A stretch of 64,000 nt of DNA. Source: Mangrovimonas sp. ST2L15 (GTDB lineage: Bacteria > Bacteroidota > Bacteroidia > Flavobacteriales > Flavobacteriaceae). The stretch covers positions 82,740 to 146,739 of the forward strand of contig NZ_LBIQ01000018.1 in NCBI RefSeq assembly GCF_001280515.1, written 5' to 3'. Shown in pieces: positions 60,920 to 64,000 of this stretch. A model generated the notes under the pieces. It was not told where the DNA came from and did not search any database. It worked only from the letters and a program-made list of their open reading frames with translations. The position numbers were made by a program, and so were the translations under genes. Position 1 is the first letter of the stretch; each line of letters opens with the position of its first letter.

Positions 60920-62119
60920 ATGTCAAAATCTTTTTCGCCATTTTCTAAACACGAACTCATACCTCAAGAGGAAACTTTAGAAATTCTTAAACATAAAAGT
61001 GCCCTCTTTATTGGTATTCCAAAGGAAACGGCCTACCAAGAAAAACGTGTCTGCTTAACCCCTGATGCCGTTTCGGCATTAATAAACAATGGCCACAGAG
61101 TTTTAATTGAGTCTGGTGCTGGGTTTGGCGCCAATTTTACTGATACTGATTATTCAGAAGCCGGAGCAGAAATAACAAATGATCAAGCCAAAGTCTACGG
61201 ATGCCCTATAATTTTAAAGATAGAGCCCCCTACCCTAGAGCAAATAAAACTGATTAATCCCCAATCTATTTTAATTTCAGCTTTGCAATTAAAAACTCAA
61301 AGCAAAAAATATTTTGAGGTCTTAGCTTCTAAAAGAGTTACTGCTCTTGCATTTGAATTTATAAAAGATGAGGATGGCGCTTATCCTGCTGTTAAATCAT
61401 TAAGCGAAATAGCTGGAACTGCTTCTGTTTTGATAGCTGCTGAATTATTAAGTAATGTTAATGATGGTAACGGTTTAATGTTTGGGAATGTTAGTGGTGT
61501 ACCACCTATTGAAGTTGTCATTTTGGGTGCAGGAACAGTTGGTGAGTTTGCTGCTCGAAGTGCTATGGGACTGGGTGCGAACATCAAAATCTTTGACAAT
61601 TCCATCACTAGACTACGAGGTATTCAAACCAATTTAGGTAGACCTCTTTTTACATCCACACTTCAGCCTAAAAATCTATTAAAAGCACTTAAACGCTGTG
61701 ACGTTGTTATTGGCGCCGTAAGAGGTAAGGATCGTTCACCTATTTTAGTTACAGAAACAATGGTTGAATGCATGAAACCTGGCTCTGTTATTATTGATGT
61801 TAGTATTGACATGGGTGGTTGTGTTGAAACTAGTGAAGTAACCACACATAAAACCCCAACGTTTACTAAGCATGGCGTCGTACACTATTGTGTTCCTAAT
61901 ATCCCGGCTAGATTTTCGAGAACAGCCTCTATTTCAATTAGTAACATGTTTACGCCATATTTATTGAAAATTGCCGATGATGGAGGTCTGGAAAATTCAT
62001 TAAGATTTGACAAAGGTTTGAAAAATGGATTGTACTTTTACCACGGCATTTTAACAAATAAAGCCGTAGGAGAATGGTTTGATTTAAAACACAGCGATAT
62101 CAACCTTCTTATTTTTTAA
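60920..62119 (+). CDS. ald: Alanine dehydrogenase
   Basis: 399 residues of the AlaDH/PNT family: IGIPKETAYQEKRVCLTPDAV at the N-terminus, the NAD-binding VVILGAGTVGEFAARSAMGLGANIKIFD (about 200-225), and RFSRTASISISNMFTPYL near the C-terminus. It interconverts L-alanine and pyruvate plus ammonia. In this flavobacterial form the N-terminus has an extra 25 residues (MSKSFSPFSKHELIPQEETLEIL) relative to the classical enzyme. The DUF4258-type gene follows 15 bases later and is likely cotranscribed. Confidence 0.9.
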   Translation: MSKSFSPFSKHELIPQEETLEILKHKSALFIGIPKETAYQEKRVCLTPDAVSALINNGHRVLIESGAGFGANFTDTDYSEAGAEITNDQAKVYGCPIILKIEPPTLEQIKLINPQSILISALQLKTQSKKYFEVLASKRVTALAFEFIKDEDGAYPAVKSLSEIAGTASVLIAAELLSNVNDGNGLMFGNVSGVPPIEVVILGAGTVGEFAARSAMGLGANIKIFDNSITRLRGIQTNLGRPLFTSTLQPKNLLKALKRCDVVIGAVRGKDRSPILVTETMVECMKPGSVIIDVSIDMGGCVETSEVTTHKTPTFTKHGVVHYCVPNIPARFSRTASISISNMFTPYLLKIADDGGLENSLRFDKGLKNGLYFYHGILTNKAVGEWFDLKHSDINLLIF

Positions 62120-62134
62120 TCTAATTCATTTTTA

Positions 62135-62491
62135 ATGAAATTCATACATCGTCTGGGGTATTACTTGGGAGGATTTTCAATTGGCCTCATTCTTTTGGCC
62201 TTCTTCTTAAGTGGAAAGAAGGTATCCTGTGATTACGGTCCCGAAGCCAGAGTTAAAAAAAACATACAATCAAAGCCTTTAAAATATTCCGATATCATTC
62301 AATCACAAATCGGTTCCGGTTCCATTGACAGTCTAGACATCTCCTCCGTTTTGCAACAAGGAGATATTGTTTTTTCTGAAAGCGAACCAAGAAAAGAACC
62401 TTGTGGTGTTTATAAGATTAAGTTTGAAGAGAAAGAAATCATGGTCGAAAATTGTGACAGTTTAGTTTCAATTCTTTCCTATAAAAAATAG
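62135..62491 (+). CDS. DUF4258-type small membrane-anchored protein
   Basis: 118 residues with an N-terminal transmembrane or signal-anchor helix (RLGYYLGGFSIGLILLAFFLSGKK) and a soluble C-terminal part with three Cys (CDYGPEARVKKNIQ, PCGVYKIKF, VENCDSL). It resembles the DUF4258 proteins that follow ald in flavobacteria; the match is by memory and moderate. Extracytoplasmic location is likely. A terminator follows directly. Confidence 0.65.
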   Translation: MKFIHRLGYYLGGFSIGLILLAFFLSGKKVSCDYGPEARVKKNIQSKPLKYSDIIQSQIGSGSIDSLDISSVLQQGDIVFSESEPRKEPCGVYKIKFEEKEIMVENCDSLVSILSYKK

Positions 62492-62492
62492 A

Positions 62493-62520
62493 AAAGGGAG
62501 CGATATGCTCCCTTTCTTAT
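62493..62520 (+). terminator. Terminator after the ald operon
   Basis: AAAGGGAGC/GCTCCCTTT (62493-62501, 62507-62515) with a 5-base loop, then a T-rich stretch. It also faces the converging surface-protein gene. Confidence 0.75.
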
Positions 62521-62538
62521 TTTACTTGTAAAATTCTT

Positions 62539-64000
62539 TTACTGATTTAAAATTATTTTCTTCGTATAAGAGTTTCCTCCTTGTTTAATGGTTAATACAT
62601 ACATACCATTTTGAAAATGACTCAAATCATATTTTTTATTGAAAGTACTTGAAGTTGCGCTTATAGCTTCATTAATTAAAATATTCCCCATCATATCGTG
62701 AAGGTAAATGGCCGTAATTCTTTCGGCGCCTCCCCTCACTTTAATATGAATAAAGTTCTTTGTTGGATTAGGAAATACTGAAAAATCAAAAGCATAATTT
62801 TGTTCTCCTGAATCCGAACCACTACCTAAGTTGTTACAATCTTGATCCACCAAAACCATAACACTATCGGTTTGAGAATTAATCCCATTTGACACTACCA
62901 CAAAATATTCCGTAGTTTCATCAGGACTTACATCTATGCTTTGTGTTGTCGCTCCATTACTCCATAGATAAGTTAATCCACCTTCTGCAAATAACTCAAC
63001 ACTTTCTCCCAAACAAATTTCTTCATCCTCTCCTGCATATGCATTCACTAAAGGAACTACATTAACTATTACACTATCTAATGAAGAACATTCTCCGGTT
63101 GTTACCGTTACCTCATAGGTCGTGGTTGCCGATGGACTTACCTCAATACTCTGGGTCACGGCCCCGTTGCTCCACTGATAGCTCTCACCACCGGTTGCGG
63201 TCAACACAACTGTGGATCCTACTTCCATGCTCACATCTGATCCTGCATCGGCAGTTGGTAAGGCATTGACGTTGACAGTCACACTGGCGCTTCCGCTCTG
63301 CTCTCCTTGGCTCACGGTCACTGTATATTCCGTAGTGGTATTTGGTGATACCTCAATACTTTGGGTAGTGGCACCGTTGTTCCACTGATAGCTCTCTCCT
63401 TCTGAGGCGGTCAATACAGCAGTACTTCCCTCACAGATGGTTACATCATCTCCTGCAGATACAACCAATTCTGGTGTTTCAGGTTGGGTCACTGTAACCG
63501 TTACTGAATCTGCGGAAGAACATTCGCCGGTTGTTACCGTTACCTCATAGGTTGTGGTTGCCGATGGACTTACCTCAATACTCTGGGTCACGGCCCCGTT
63601 GCTCCACTGATAGCCCTCACCACCGGTTGCGGTCAACACAACTGTGGATCCTACTTCCATGCTCACATCTGCTCCTGCATCGGCAGTTGGTAAGGCATTG
63701 ACGTTGACAGTCACACTGGCGCTTCCGCTCTGCTCTCCTTGGCTCACGGTCACTGTATATTCCGTAGTGGTATTTGGTGATACCTCAATACTTTGGGTAG
63801 TGGCACCGTTGTTCCACTGATAGCTCTCTCCTTCTGAGGCGGTCAATACAGCAGTACTTCCCTCACAGATGGTTACATCATCTCCTGCAGATACAACCAA
63901 TTCTGGTGTTTCAGGTTGGGTCACTGTAACCGTTACTGAATCTGTGGAAGAACACTCGCCGGTTGTTACCGTTACCTCATAGGTCGTGGCTGTCCAATCG
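62539..64000 (-). CDS. Repeat-rich surface protein with T9SS sorting domain, N-terminus outside the window
   Basis: The frame stays open to the right edge, so only the last 486 or so residues are seen. Ig/PKD-like modules of about 70 residues alternate in two types, A (SAGDDVTICEGSTAVLTASEGESYQWNNGATTQSIEVSP) and B (ADAGADVSMEVGSTVVLTATGGEGYQWSNGAVTQSIEVSP), then a diverged module with AYAGEDEEICLGESVELFAEGG. The end (FSVFPNPTKNFIHIKV… GMYVLTIKQGGNSYTKKIILNQ) is a type A T9SS sorting domain. It should be exported across the outer membrane and anchored to the surface, as in adhesins. A GTG inside the repeat at 63924 is not the start. Confidence 0.9.
   Translation of the reverse strand, partial: DWTATTYEVTVTTGECSSTDSVTVTVTQPETPELVVSAGDDVTICEGSTAVLTASEGESYQWNNGATTQSIEVSPNTTTEYTVTVSQGEQSGSASVTVNVNALPTADAGADVSMEVGSTVVLTATGGEGYQWSNGAVTQSIEVSPSATTTYEVTVTTGECSSADSVTVTVTQPETPELVVSAGDDVTICEGSTAVLTASEGESYQWNNGATTQSIEVSPNTTTEYTVTVSQGEQSGSASVTVNVNALPTADAGSDVSMEVGSTVVLTATGGESYQWSNGAVTQSIEVSPSATTTYEVTVTTGECSSLDSVIVNVVPLVNAYAGEDEEICLGESVELFAEGGLTYLWSNGATTQSIDVSPDETTEYFVVVSNGINSQTDSVMVLVDQDCNNLGSGSDSGEQNYAFDFSVFPNPTKNFIHIKVRGGAERITAIYLHDMMGNILINEAISATSSTFNKKYDLSHFQNGMYVLTIKQGGNSYTKKIILNQ
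63083..64000 (-). repeat. 432-bp near-identical tandem repeat in the surface-protein gene
   Basis: Unit 63083-63514, unit 63515-63946 and the start of a third from 63947. I find only about five to ten single-base differences between the two full units, and each unit encodes one A plus one B module (144 residues). At the right edge the last 11 bases leave the pattern, so the array may end there. Confidence 0.88.

Noticed and set aside
1..64000. tRNA, rRNA, prophage, insertion sequence or integrase genes
   Set aside because: I searched by eye for T-loop motifs, long conserved rRNA segments and transposase or integrase frames and found none.

Overview
The window comes from an AT-rich member of the Bacteroidetes, almost certainly a (probably marine) flavobacterium of the family Flavobacteriaceae. 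The evidence is a PorX-type regulator of the type IX secretion system (T9SS), two proteins with T9SS C-terminal sorting domains, a fused LpxC-FabZ, many flavobacterial lipoproteins, no Shine-Dalgarno-like sites, and several promoters matching the Bacteroidetes -7 consensus TAnnTTTG. No rRNA or tRNA genes, CRISPR arrays, prophages or transposases were seen. Nothing here pins down the genus.

Layout. 1-9 kb: the end of an Hsp20 gene, a 3D-domain lipoprotein, an ExbD-like protein, then an unannotated minus-strand array of four micro-genes (three 28-residue paralogues and one 45-residue protein). After these come a secreted protein, an RluE-like pseudouridine synthase, a DEAH helicase, a tandem UspA protein, an OmpA-like lipoprotein and the agmatine-to-putrescine pair aguB-aguA. 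9-14 kb: a four-gene export operon (TetR regulator, ABC transporter with a degenerate nucleotide-binding domain, HlyD adaptor, TolC-like outer-membrane protein) with a palindromic operator candidate in front. 14-21 kb: a long intergenic region with a large inverted repeat, a fusion of an Lgt-like membrane enzyme to an outer-membrane barrel, a DUF6268 barrel, an alcohol dehydrogenase, and a Tat-exported aminotransferase coupled to an AEC permease. 21-39 kb: mostly single genes, including an intradiol-dioxygenase-like secreted protein, an Old Yellow Enzyme, bestrophin, TrkH-TrkA potassium uptake, a nitroreductase, a leucine-rich-repeat T9SS client, two tandem secreted proteins built from one repeated Cys-pair module, an MscS-type channel, OmpA/lipocalin lipoproteins, a Gre-fold protein, three small stress-type genes sharing a leader motif, and truA.

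39.6-46.9 kb is a complete histidine operon, hisG-D-C-B-H-A-F-IE, transcribed leftwards. In front of it lies a clear attenuator: an 18-residue leader peptide with five His codons and a strong intrinsic terminator. 46.9-58 kb, still leftwards: prohibitin, a VWA membrane protein, fabG and sucD, then the lipid A cluster lpxD, lpxC-fabZ, lpxA, efp, a second LpxD-like gene and an NTF2-like gene, and an HD-domain hydrolase.

58-64 kb is transcribed rightwards: porX, tsaE, a 43-residue secreted peptide overlapping a membrane-protein gene, alanine dehydrogenase and a DUF4258-type protein. The right edge holds the 3' part of a leftward surface-protein gene with 432-bp near-identical tandem repeats and a T9SS sorting domain. 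The main candidates for undescribed biology are the micro-gene array at 1.2-1.8 kb, the Lgt-like/barrel fusion, the Cys-pair module family, and the histidine attenuator as an example in this phylum.
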